Shown one piece after another: positions 1-9,344 of a stretch of DNA of 23,393 nt; the first letter of the stretch is position 1, and every line of letters starts with the position of its first letter. A program made the position numbers and the translations under genes. The notes beneath the pieces were generated by a model, which saw nothing but the letters and a program-made list of their open reading frames with translations, was not told the DNA's origin and made no database searches. The stretch is from Plakobranchus ocellatus. Lineage: Eukaryota; Mollusca; Gastropoda; Plakobranchidae. The stretch covers positions 1,423,121 to 1,446,513 of the forward strand of contig BLXT01005315.1 in the NCBI GenBank assembly GCA_019648995.1, in the 5' to 3' direction.

Positions 1-797
1 ATATGTTCAGATAGAGATTCCTCAATGTCAGGGATTTGATCCAAGCTAAGAGTTGTTTTATTACTTTTGAATCTTTTCATTCTATGCAAGTATATGAAAA
101 TGGCCTTTGCAGTTAATGTTAAATGATAGATGTATACGTATGAATTTAGTCCACATTTTTAAACAATTAAATTGATATTCGAATAAGGAATTATAAATGT
201 CTTTTTAATTTTATCATATTGTGCAAAGTTATCATGGTGTATGTGAAAAATTCTTGTATGAAAATGTTTTGATTAAGGCCTATCTAACACCTTATTTTGG
301 TTCTGGACCTTTAAATGAATGTTTTATGTGCCCTTTTTTTAGATGTTAGTAATGTTTTCTGTCAGTTTGAGATTTGTCTTAATTTTTTTATCTTTGTTCT
401 TCTCTTCCTGCTATGCATTTAGTAATTAGATTTATTCTATGTATCTTCTCTCATTTAATCCTAGAAGTGAGTAAGCATGCATTGGGAGAGAGCCAGCATG
501 CCAGGGAATCGATGTTTCAGGAGATTTTCTTTCTCCACTTTTGAATATATAGGAACTGGAATTAAAATAATATTGACAGTTTGAATTGATCTCTTTAGTT
601 CTGTGTCTTATGGATAGAATATAGTCTGTGGATCTTTGCCTTTTAATGTGGAATAAATTCCCACTGGCCACAATGTCCTTAGATGCTTTAGGATCACATA
701 TGGAAACAAGCACCTTTACCTCCAGCGTAATATGATCATTATCTTTATCCGAAGAAAGACACCTGTGCATTTGCTTTCACATTTTCTCTCTCATCAG
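1..797 (+). other. DDOST intron, partial (no exon seen)
   Basis: AT-rich sequence left of the first recognised exon. I looked for the preceding DDOST segment (human DNLIIFSPSVED) in the plus frames and did not find it, so the 5' exons are outside the window. A 112-codon open frame on the minus strand (432-770) resembles nothing I know and is probably chance. Confidence 0.7.
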
Positions 798-884
798 AGT
801 TTGGTGGATCAATTGACGTTTCTGCTGTGACAAACTTCATTGATGGAGGCGGAAATGTTCTCATAGCTGCAAGTTCTAATATTG
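798..884 (+). CDS. DDOST: DDOST exon A (internal)
   Basis: The acceptor TCATCAG precedes 798 and the donor GTGAGT starts at 885. It begins with the last two bases of a Glu/Asp codon and encodes [10 protein letters not shown] then [16 protein letters not shown], ending one base into a Gly codon. Human DDOST has [22 protein letters not shown] here. A start at 800 (acceptor CAGAG) is also possible. Confidence 0.93.
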
Positions 885-3155
885 GTGAGTTAGCCTCAAA
901 TTGTGAGTTTGTGTCATCAATAAATGTACTTAAGATTATGAATCAAATGTCATTTCTATAATTTTGTTTTCTGTGTAACTTTTTGCAAATGACCAGATTG
1001 TCAAGTAGACATAGAGCCACATCATCATATGCAACAGATATGGCTAAAATACGAACCAGATCATTACATGTGGCAGATATACATTCAAAGATGTATATAT
1101 GCATACGCTTACACAAAAATCTCACAAACTTTTAGCTTTCATATAACAAAGGCACAGTAATTATATATCTTCATTCACTCAAAAGATTTGCATCTGATTG
1201 CCTTTGGGAAATGAAAAAACATAAGATTGGCCCCCAGTGTACATCCCAATGCAGGTGCAATCACATTTGTGGCTAGACTGATACTATGATACTGAAGGCT
1301 TAGGCATTTTATGCACCTAAGCAAAGAAATTCTCTGACCATCAGTAGCTCCAAATGAAAATCTGTTTTTAAATGAATGGATAGACAAACATGTATAAAAC
1401 CATCTTGATCTAATACTCTAGTCAACTTCACCTATTTTCTATATAAAGGAATTACATCTATTTAAATAAGTGTTTTTTAAGTCTAATTTTTAAGAAGAAC
1501 ATGCCATTCTGCTTGTTTCTGTTTTTAAAACTTAATAAATCATTTAAAGTATATATACTTTTATCAATGAAGGTGATCCAATGAGAGAGCTTGCCTCTGA
1601 ATGTGGAGTGGAGTTTGATGAAGAGAACAGTGCTGTGATTGATCATCTTAACTATGATGTTGCTGATGATGGCAAGGTAAGCCTCTTTTGTCTCTAAAAT
1701 GTATTATTCTCTTTTCCGTGTGCTTTTCAGTGTTTTGCTTCTCTGAATGGGTCCGCAGGAGCATTTCAATCAAGTGCATTTGATGAATGGCTCAATCACT
1801 ATGGCATTATAGGCTTCTGAGTTAAGATATATGTATGTAATTTGATACTAACTTAGAGTTTTTCACTGGCATGTTAGATCCTGATAAACATATAACTTGT
1901 TTGGTGTAGAATTGCTCATGATAAACTGTTCATTGTTTCAACAGTTATGAAGCCCTAAAAATGTCAATAACAGTTTTTTAAATTTCAAGAAGACTATATT
2001 AAGTTTACTACTTACCTGTGGGATGTCTGAGTTTAAAAGTAGGAAAAAAGTTTGCATGACTCTATAAAAAGGAACTTTCACCACTCAGCCAGTGTTACAT
2101 TTTTTCTGTAAGAAAACCGTATGATTGCGACACTTGTTAATACATGAAAAAAATATTCTTATGAGTGTTGTAGAAGAAATGAGCAGTAAAAGAAGTGAAA
2201 GAGAGATCTTCTGGTACAATTAGAGCAACAATCACCAAGGCGGTTGAATGACAAAGACAGGAGGCTTTTTACCTAGACAGGCAGCTAGGGATGTTACATT
2301 CTACTGAAGATAAGCAATAGATATGGTGATGATTCTGTTAAAAATCATTTCTCCTTTGATAAAGACATTTGCATAAAAATTGAAATATTTCCTTTTCAAG
2401 TTACACACTCAGTCACTGTTTTGCATGCTGCTAGTTTGTAGACAATTATATCTTTAAGCCAGGGATGGGTCAACTTTGTAAGTACAATTTTTTCGTGAGA
2501 ATCAATAATTTGATGCTTGAGGCAAATTTTTCCTGTGTCTTAAAAATCTTCATCCATTTCTCACTGGTTATGTGCATCCATATCATATTTAGCATAGGCA
2601 GACATTCATGATAGTCATCTGCATGAAACCAGTTGCTTCAAAGTCATAAACAAGCTTTAAAAAACGCAAGCATGAAGATAGTAGCTGTGATTGACATGAA
2701 ATATATGAACATGTCTTTATCTTATCATTATCCAATTAGAAATGGTGCAACCCTTTGCCCACTTATGCCGCCCTACCTTGCAAAATTTTGCCCTTCAGTT
2801 TGTAATATGAGTGATGTATATATTAGAACGCTGCACTTTAATGTTTTTATCTTCCTTATGCCTAATAAGTCTAGAGATCTTTTCCAATCCAGTGAACAAT
2901 TTTAAAAAAGATATTAGTATATATATATATGTAACATCCTCTCTGGCAGCTAAGTTTTTAAATCATTTTTGTGGTCTACTTTAGGTTTGGAAATGTTGAC
3001 AAACATGTGTTTTTAATTTTAAATGTGTTCCTTTCTTTTCACTCCTCTTAGCATACTCTTATTGTAGCTGAGCCAGAGAACCTGATTAAAGCCCCTATGA
3101 TTGTAGGTGATAAGTTGAATGAACCAGTTCTCTTCAGAGGAGTTGGGTAAGCAAA

Positions 3156-3206
<51 letters not shown>

Positions 3207-6200
3207 NNNCCCCCCCCCCCCCCCATGAAATATGCAAATGAAATACCACTTATAGTTAGAGACATAGAAGATGGAATCAGTTTTCTTTTGATTGTTTGAC
3301 TGTACACTTTTTAAAGATAGTTCAAATTTAAAAGCCAAGGCTTTACCTTTTAGCCATTGATAATGATCTAGAATCATTAATGTGAGCTTTTTTTATTCTC
3401 AAAATATTTTCATCTTCAAATTGATCAAATTATTTGATAATCAAGCCTCACTTTGAGAGATAAGTTTGGGGCCTATGTGAACATTAAAGGTTTCTGCCTA
3501 AGGATAGCTTGGATAAAGAAGTGTTAGGGAATTTGACAGGAACACTACTTCCAAAAAAATTGGAATTTCTGAAAGAAAAAAAAAGTGGCAAGTGTTGGTG
3601 TCTACTGAATATGTATAGTTTCAACTGCTTGAGAAGGCATCTTATCTCTAAAATATCAGGAAATTTATTTTATTGTGGTAAATAATGCAGAAAGAAAGTG
3701 TATCTTAAATATGCATATAAATGAAGAAAAAAAATGTTAAAATCCAAAGATATCTGTCGTCAGTTTCGATATTAAATAATTACCTCCATTCTTTTATGAA
3801 GATGATAATGATACTTTTTAATTAAACCTCAATAATTCAGGCTTAAATTGATAGCACAATGGCACATATGGGTTTACCTTGCTAAATGTTTTACAATGGC
3901 TAAAAGGTTATAAAGATTAAGCACCTCTGCATTTTGTCTGGTAAATTAGTGTATTTTTGTTGAAACACCTTACAGCATGGTCAGTGATCCTGAAAATCCA
4001 TTGGTACTGAGTGTTTTGCGAGCATCATCAACTGCCTACTCTTACAAACCTGATGAAAAGATTGATGAGGTAACTTTCATCTTTTAGAGAAGGAAAATTA
4101 ATTTTCAGAATTCTGTTTTAAGCACTTTGTTTTGTTTCAGGTTAATCTTTCAAGAGAAGGATACAGAAAGTTTAAGCCAGATGCAAAGTGTTTGAGAAAT
4201 AATTCATATCAAAATTGTAGCAGCTCTTTTTTTTTTATGGTATGTCATTTGATTTTCTAATGCTTTCCTGTCTAGCAGTATTTTAAACATCACATCTATA
4301 AGATTGTGTATGGACCTGATCTTACCCCCAAATTACCTATGAATTTTTATTGCTTAAACTATTCACATTTTAAAAAAAATAAATTTTTTTCACAGTTCCC
4401 AATGGCTGTTGGCAGCAATACTTTGCTGGTAGCTGCTCTTCAGGCTCGTAACAATGCTCGAGTGGTTTTTGTTGGCTCTCTTGACTTTTTCAGTGATGAG
4501 TTTTTCCAAAGCAGTGTGCAGAAGGCCAACAAGGGCAAGAGGTAGGATAATCACAGTGTAAGATTAAGAAAATGTGACAATTCTAAGGAAGATTCTTTTC
4601 ACTAATTAATTGCAAAATGTAGCATGCTAATAAAGTGATCTTTGTCATATTTTTTTTTATCCATAAGGTATTCTAAAGTGCCACAACAGTGTAATATCTA
4701 GAGTATGGCCCCAGAACTATAATAGTTGGCCAGGTGATCTAACAAGATTTAGAAGTATGTAAATTTGTCTTTGAAGGATTCTTTTGGACATAACAGGTCA
4801 CAAATATCAGGGTTTAAAGGTCTTGATGTTTCATATTAAGTATTTTCTCTTTCTTTTCTTTGTCTGTGTAAATGTTTCTGTAAATGAAAGGAATTTTAAA
4901 AAAAAAGTTTTTAACAAGAACATATCATAAAGACCTTGCATGCCCATCTTTAAGCTGAAAAGTCAAAGAACAGAGAGAAAGAAGTAGGAAGTTGCAATTT
5001 TTAAGCAACATGTGTAACACTGCAAGATTGAAATTCTCTCAGTCAATCAGTCAATCTTAGGACAGTATTAAATTGAGATGCATAGGCATTAATATATGTC
5101 ATGGGCAGAGGCATATATATATTTATATATTTCACACATATTTTAAATGCCAAAATCAGGAACCACTGCAAACAATATTAAATTGATGACGCAATGAATA
5201 GATGGGCAACTGAATATTTCAGGAGTCAGCAGTCATCTGTATACATGTACTTTATTTCAGTCCACAAGGTTTGGCTAATAATTTGCATTTGAATCTTCAC
5301 ATTTCTTGAATCAGTGGCATGTTAAGAATATTAGGAATATTCTACATATTCAAAATGATCATTATGTTTTTGCTATTACTTTCCTTTTTTCTAAAAGATA
5401 AGATTATTTTTTGGCTGACAAAAAACTCTTATAATGATAATGTTAGGGACAAAAAAATTTCTTATATTTTGATTGTTACTTCCTGGCATCATGATCATTT
5501 TTTTTCCTTTTTTTTGTTGCTTGATTAAATGAGAGCTGAGATTTAGATGGTGGAAAATACCTCCCAGAAAAAAAAAAAACATTTTTGTAATGTGCCAACT
5601 GAGTCCTCCCTGAGATCTGCAGTGATCCTTCTGTCACCACTTGGAGCCCCACCACCAGCGCCCTGGTCTGATAGAGGGCCTGAAAGCCTGATATCACCTT
5701 GTCATGGACTGGTTATACAAAAAATCAAACCTGCGTGTCTGGTTGAAACCTCATATGAGTAAAAGATTTCATAACCCAAGAGACATACTATGGATCACTA
5801 TTTAGGATAATTTTTTTTTTCATTTTAAATGGGCTGGGCTTATTAAAAATTTATAATGGATTTGTATTTCATGTGACAGGTTCGACAAGTCAGGAAATGA
5901 AGCATTGGCATTGAGTCTAGCTCGTTGGGCTTTCAAAGTAAATGGTGTATTGAGAGTTGGCCAGGTATCCCATCACCTCAAGGGAGAGAAGACCCCTCCT
6001 CCATCCTACACAATCATGCAGCAAGTGGTAAGATTTACTAAAAACATTAATCCTATTTCAGTGATTTGGGAGTCAGAAACATCCACAGCAGGTGTTTTGC
6101 TTTGTTTATGTCTCAATATCAGCACATATTTCCCTTATAACTTTCAGTATTCCTTAAAAAAAATATGGATTCGAATGAATTTCATGTCACATTTATAAAT

Positions 6201-9144
6201 GTACCACACTTGTCACTAATGAAATTACATAATATAAAAAAATGGGGGGAGGGGGGGAGGGGATCCAACATTATTTTTGTTTACCGTTTTCTGTAGCAAA
6301 AGATAAGTCTGATAACTTTATATTACGATATGTCAAAAGAACCTATCACTGTATAACAATTAACATACTACATGTGGGTATCTCACTAAATAAACCAACA
6401 TGACTGGAATTATTTTATTAAGCAAAGTGGAACTAGTTAAAACAAGCAAGAGCAGAATACTTTGGCAGTTTAAAGAAAACTGGAAATCAAGAGCTGCATT
6501 TTTTTTTCATAAACATGAAGACTCTATTGCCAGCAAATGCAGCAGGCCCACATTACTCTGAAACTCCTTGCTATGCTATAGCCTTTTACTCTTTAAAGTG
6601 GTTTTACTGTGAGTGTTCAAAAAATGGAATCTCTCACACATTAAGTCCACTTGAAATATCAGCTTCTTTCATTTATTTGGCTGGGCAAAAATTTAGCCTG
6701 AATTTATGTAAGGAAGCAGTCCCTTGTTTAGATGCCCCGGTAGGCTCTAGTTTTACTTGAAAATTGAATTATTGATATGGGTCCTATCTAGTCACTAAAT
6801 TCGTCATTTGCCAAAAACAGGAAGCCTCTTGTTCATATAATTTCATGAGTAGTGACCCTTTATAACATGTATTTTGTGGTCTTTGCTTGAAATATTCTTT
6901 GTTTTTATTATTTTAGTTCTGCAATACATGCTATTTCAAATGAATTGCAGTGAGGCAACAAACATTTGTAAGTTTATTATTCATATATTCTCATAGATAT
7001 TGAGGACTGTTGCAATTTTTGTTACACAAAGGGGTGATACATTTCACATTTCTTTTTGTCCCCCAATTTTTATTTAAAAAAAAAAGGGGAGAAACTTCTT
7101 AAGCTTTTCTGTCTTATTTCAGGACTACTCAATCGTGATTGAAGAATTGATTGAGGACAAGTGGGTGCCATTCAAGGCAACTGACGTGCAACTTGAGTTT
7201 GTCCGCATTGATCCTTTTGTCCGAACCTCACTTAAGCCTAAGGGTAAGATGATCAGGTTTTGTCATATCTTCAATTGCATGATTTTTTTTTTTTTTTTTT
7301 TTTAATGTTTCGTGGTTTTTAGAGGATGCAGACCTAAACCTTAACCCTTTTTCTCATTTTAAAGTCCTTCTTTTTTTTTTTTAAATTAAAAAGTGCATTA
7401 CTTTTCTCAATAAACATATTGTGATCAACCTTCGTCTTGAACATTTTTTGTCTTTTTAAGTTTTACTTTCTCTTCCATGTTCAAAAAGCACAGCGAAAAT
7501 TTTTTTCTGTTTTTAAGAAGAGGATTTATAGGCTACTGTTTAAATGATAGGTTTCACTTTAGAAACACTCAGATGCCGTTTAAAGCTATTATTGTTATAC
7601 ATCATTCAAGCATTTGTGTAAATTAATTTAGAATTTCATTTTTACTTAAATGTTTTAAAAATGAAGGCAGTGTTATGTTTCATTTTTCTATATTCTGCCT
7701 TTTTTAAGGCATTCACATTTTTGGGATCTTTTTTTTTTTGATCATTTTCTATTTAGATGGCAAGTTCACCACCAGCTTCAAGTTACCAGATGTGTATGGA
7801 GTGTATCAATTCAAAGTTGACTACAATAGAGTGGGCTACACAAGGCTCTTCAGTGCCACCCAGGTACTTGATGAATTCTAATATCTAATTTACATACCCA
7901 CTTAAGGCCTGAAATTGTCCTAAATTTTTGAAAATAATGTGCCAATTGAACAACCTAAGAAACAAATGTTGAAATATCATCTTCCTTCAAGGAATGCACT
8001 TAACCCTTTGAAAACCATGACCTTGGTATATTGGGGTATACCATACAGTACAACTCCCTTAGACCACAATATATAGGGGGTGTTGACCCACTACACACTG
8101 TGTCTACTGTTAATTTGATATTGGAGGTGACTAGGCAATTCCAACCATAGTATTTTCAAGGTGTTTGCATGATTGCTAAATGCATTTCTTTCTTTACTTG
8201 GAACTACCCCGGAGAGGCCAGAGAAGGGGATATTGTGACCTTGTGAGGTCAAGGTTCAACGGGTCAAAGAAATAGTTCACCTTCCTGGTTTTTAGCATCG
8301 CCTTCCAATTTTCCTAAGTTTTTAACTTGGTAGGCCTACTCTATTATAGGTGATAAATACTGATATAGTTCAAAGTTGTTAATCTCACCAAACAATCAAC
8401 TATTGCAGTATTGATAACGTATTACGTGCACCATTTGTCAAATTCCCTTAAATTAAAAGGAGCAGCAGACTTAAAGGATACATGAACAAGCACCTTGCCA
8501 CATGACATTGTTTATAAATATCATATGAAATTATAATATGGCTCTATCGTTCACCAAGGAAGGTACAAGAGTACATATTTATTTCAGGTGTCTGGCTGTG
8601 AAAAAAACCTTGAGAATTTTACTATAATCTTTCAATTCATAATCTGTGCTCCCCTTTCATCTCTTCAATAGAAATAAAAAAGTGGGCGTATTCAACTCTT
8701 GGTTTTATATCCCATAACCTAAATTACACGGGGGGAGGGGGGGGGGGCTAAATAATTGTTTTTGCCTTCAATTTATTGGGGCCATTCTTTCTTTGCACGT
8801 CTCTTTTCTATTAGACATAATTGACTGTCCAGGCATATAAAGCTACATTCTTTGTGAAGAATCATCTTTCCATGTGTGAAAAATTGTGGAGTTGTTTCTT
8901 AACATGTAATGAAGGGAATAAAAAAAGTGGCATTGGTATTTTTTTTTTTTGTAACCCCCTCCACCATTTGCTTACTTCTCTTCCCTAGGTATCTGTCAGA
9001 CCACTGGAGCACACACAATACGAGAGATTTATTGTATCAGCCTATCCCTACTATGCAAGCGCCTTCTCTATGATGGCTGGAGTGTTCTTTCTCAGCTTTG
9101 TGTTTCTACACTACAAAGAGGATACTAAAGATAAAAAGGAATGA
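798..9144 (+). CDS. DDOST: DDOST / OST48, oligosaccharyltransferase 48-kDa subunit (3' nine coding exons)
   Basis: Non-catalytic subunit of the ER oligosaccharyltransferase, the complex that transfers the lipid-linked glycan to Asn-X-Ser/Thr of nascent proteins. Coding exons: 798-884, 1573-1676, 3052-3146, 3976-4069, 4396-4541, 5880-6027, 7123-7243, 7757-7863, 8989-9144. All junctions are GT-AG and phase-consistent, giving about 351 residues plus a stop. The translation matches human DDOST from the FGG segment (about residue 105) to the end, including [71 protein letters not shown] and [11 protein letters not shown]. The C-terminal part has one membrane span followed by a short cytosolic tail, KDKKE, which fits a KxKxx dilysine ER-retrieval signal. 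The signal peptide and first roughly 100 residues are encoded left of the window. No lesion is visible. Family identity is near certain by recall of the human protein; no search was run. Confidence 0.96.
885..1572 (+). other. DDOST intron A-B
   Basis: Intron without recognisable gene content. It holds a small perfect hairpin at 1298-1322 (GCTTAGG paired with CCTAAGC, with an inner CAT/ATG) and an overlapping AGGTGCA/TGCACCT pairing near 1252-1318. Neither extends far enough to look like a microRNA precursor. Confidence 0.7.
1573..1676 (+). CDS. DDOST: DDOST exon B
   Basis: The acceptor AAG ends at 1572 and the donor GTAAGC starts at 1677. It completes the Gly codon from exon A and encodes [17 protein letters not shown], then a segment ending in NYDVADDGK. 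This matches human DPLRELGSECGIEFDEE. It ends in phase 0. Confidence 0.94.
1677..3051 (+). other. DDOST intron B-C
   Basis: The longest intron seen here, 1375 bases. It contains an unrecognised 90-codon open frame (2633-2905, + strand) that lacks flanking splice logic and familiar motifs, and a short (TA)n run near 2920-2931. I see no transposon or RNA gene. Confidence 0.7.
3052..3146 (+). CDS. DDOST: DDOST exon C
   Basis: A pyrimidine-rich acceptor (CCTCTTAG) precedes 3052 and the donor GTAAGC starts at 3147. It encodes [19 protein letters not shown] and then EPVLFRGVG. The exon ends two bases into the glycine codon that is finished in exon D. A long (CT)n tract begins only 11 bases after the exon, inside the intron. 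Confidence 0.94.
3158..3224. repeat. (CT)n microsatellite, NNN, poly-C tract in a DDOST intron
   Basis: About 49 bases of pure CT repeat (3158-3206), three N (3207-3209) and a run of 15 C (3210-3224). The three Ns mark unresolved bases, so the true lengths of both runs are uncertain. The tract begins 11 bases downstream of the exon C donor. Confidence 0.97.
3225..3975 (+). other. Remainder of DDOST intron C-D
   Basis: AT-rich sequence after the poly-C tract. Short A- and T-runs only; no gene, repeat or RNA element that I can support. Confidence 0.6.
3976..4069 (+). CDS. DDOST: DDOST exon D
   Basis: The acceptor CTTACAG precedes 3976 and the donor GTAACT starts at 4070. It encodes [14 protein letters not shown], then [15 protein letters not shown], matching human MVADPDNPLVLDIL. 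It ends exactly between codons, so an inserted phase-0 exon after it would keep the frame (see 4141-4239). Confidence 0.93.
4141..4239 (+). other. Candidate DDOST cassette exon (33 codons, in frame)
   Basis: What is seen: a strong acceptor (TTTTGTTTCAG ending at 4140), a good donor GTATGT at 4240, and exactly 99 bases between them. There is no stop in the phase required by flanking exons D and E, both of which meet it in phase 0. The 33 codons read [14 protein letters not shown], then [19 protein letters not shown]. They contain three N-X-S sequons (NLS, NNS, NCS) and a purine-rich, enhancer-like stretch near the acceptor. Human DDOST has nothing here: IDE joins FPMAVG directly, like human ITQYPHAVG. 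It may be an alternative exon or chance in AT-rich DNA; the run of T near the donor and the short 71-base upstream intron are cautions. Confidence 0.35.
4396..4541 (+). CDS. DDOST: DDOST exon E
   Basis: The acceptor TTTCACAG precedes 4396 and the donor GTAGGA starts at 4542. It encodes [20 protein letters not shown], the stretch [17 protein letters not shown] and a Lys-rich end NKGK, finishing two bases into an Arg codon. This is the most conserved core of the family (human [20 protein letters not shown]). Confidence 0.95.
4542..5879 (+). other. DDOST intron E-F, with a GC-richer patch
   Basis: 1338-base intron. Most is AT-rich with T-runs and a small (AT)n near 5112. About 5580-5760 is clearly richer in G+C and carries runs such as GGAGCCCCACCACC; it may be part of an inserted repeat, but I could not define ends or a family. 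Confidence 0.6.
5880..6027 (+). CDS. DDOST: DDOST exon F
   Basis: The acceptor GTGACAG precedes 5880 and the donor GTAAGA starts at 6028. It completes Arg and encodes [19 protein letters not shown], then [12 protein letters not shown] and [12 protein letters not shown]. Human has SRWVFKEEGVLRVGPVSHH. It ends in phase 0. Confidence 0.95.
6028..7122 (+). other. DDOST intron F-G
   Basis: 1095-base intron with a G-rich tract at 6244-6262 (runs of 6, 7 and 4 G separated by single A) and an unrecognised 81-codon open frame at 6515-6760 (+). No conserved coding motif seen. Confidence 0.6.
7123..7243 (+). CDS. DDOST: DDOST exon G
   Basis: The acceptor TTATTTCAG precedes 7123 and the donor GTAAGA starts at 7244. 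It encodes [17 protein letters not shown], then [18 protein letters not shown] and one base of the next codon. The human equivalent is [18 protein letters not shown]. Confidence 0.95.
7244..7756 (+). other. DDOST intron G-H
   Basis: 513-base intron dominated by T-runs (for example 7283-7303 and 7370-7382) and otherwise featureless. Confidence 0.6.
7757..7863 (+). CDS. DDOST: DDOST exon H
   Basis: The acceptor TATTTAG precedes 7757 and the donor GTACTT starts at 7864. It encodes [19 protein letters not shown], then [17 protein letters not shown] and ends in phase 0. Human has [20 protein letters not shown]. Confidence 0.95.
8000..8267. mobile_element. piggyBac-like MITE (non-autonomous DNA transposon) in DDOST intron H-I
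   Basis: The left end reads TTAA then CCCTTTGAAAACCATGACCT. The right end, read on the opposite strand, is TTGA then CCCGTTGAACCTTGACCT. The inverted repeats share CCC-x-TTGAA, CC and TGACCT apart from a 2-base gap and two substitutions. TTAA next to CCC ends is the target-site and terminus pattern of the piggyBac superfamily; here the right copy is TCAA, one change from TTAA. The body (8004-8263, 260 bases) has no open frame, and holds small palindromes such as GGTATA/TATACC at 8025-8042. It is therefore an old MITE-like insertion with no transposase. Family assignment is by ends only. Confidence 0.62.
8730..8747 (+). repeat. G-rich run in DDOST intron
   Basis: Six G, one A, then eleven G. 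Similar tracts lie at 6244-6262 (same gene, same strand) and 11687-11697 (intergenic). They could form a G-quadruplex in RNA or DNA; I see no other function. Confidence 0.8.
8989..9144 (+). CDS. DDOST: DDOST terminal coding exon
   Basis: The acceptor TTCCCTAG precedes 8989 and TGA lies at 9142-9144. It encodes [20 protein letters not shown], then [19 protein letters not shown] (the single membrane span) and the tail [12 protein letters not shown]. Lysines at -3 and -5 make a KxKxx ER-retrieval motif, as expected for this type I ER membrane subunit. Confidence 0.96.
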   Translation, partial: VSVRPLEHTQYERFIVSAYPYYASAFSMMAGVFFLSFVFLHYKEDTKDKKE

Positions 9145-9305
9145 TTGTTATTTAATTGTAGAATCAGAGGTTTTTTGTTTTTTTTGATCTGGCTCAAATG
9201 TATGTAATGTAACTTAAATTTGTGTGTATGTGTAGAGAGGCTTTTTTAACATACATAGTTATTTACGAGAATTAATCTTCAATTTGTTTCTTTATGGTGA
9301 GTTTC

Positions 9306-9311
9306 AATAAA
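9306..9311 (+). terminator. DDOST poly(A) signal AATAAA
   Basis: AATAAA sits 162 bases after the DDOST stop and is followed by a GT/T-rich stretch (GTTTGTTG, then a long T-run to about 9357), the usual downstream element. Cleavage is therefore expected at about 9325-9340. The 3' UTR would be roughly 190 bases. Confidence 0.75.
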
Positions 9312-9344
9312 CTCTTGTTTGTTGATTTTTGAGTGTTGATTTTT

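Noticed and set aside
432-770. 112-codon open frame antisense in the first intron
   Set aside because: No recognisable motif, no splice or expression support, and plausible by chance.
1298-1322. Perfect 7-bp hairpin in an intron
   Set aside because: Stem too short for a microRNA precursor; likely chance.
2323-2420. GTGATGA resembling a snoRNA C box in an intron
   Set aside because: No CTGA D box at the right distance and no terminal stem.
2633-2905. 90-codon open frame in intron B-C
   Set aside because: No conserved motif. DDOST exons B and C join perfectly without it.
5391-5762. Several overlapping open frames on both strands in a DDOST intron
   Set aside because: They consist largely of T- or A-run low-complexity sequence and lack family motifs.
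7341-7347. Second TTAACCC resembling a piggyBac end
   Set aside because: No partner inverted end found downstream.
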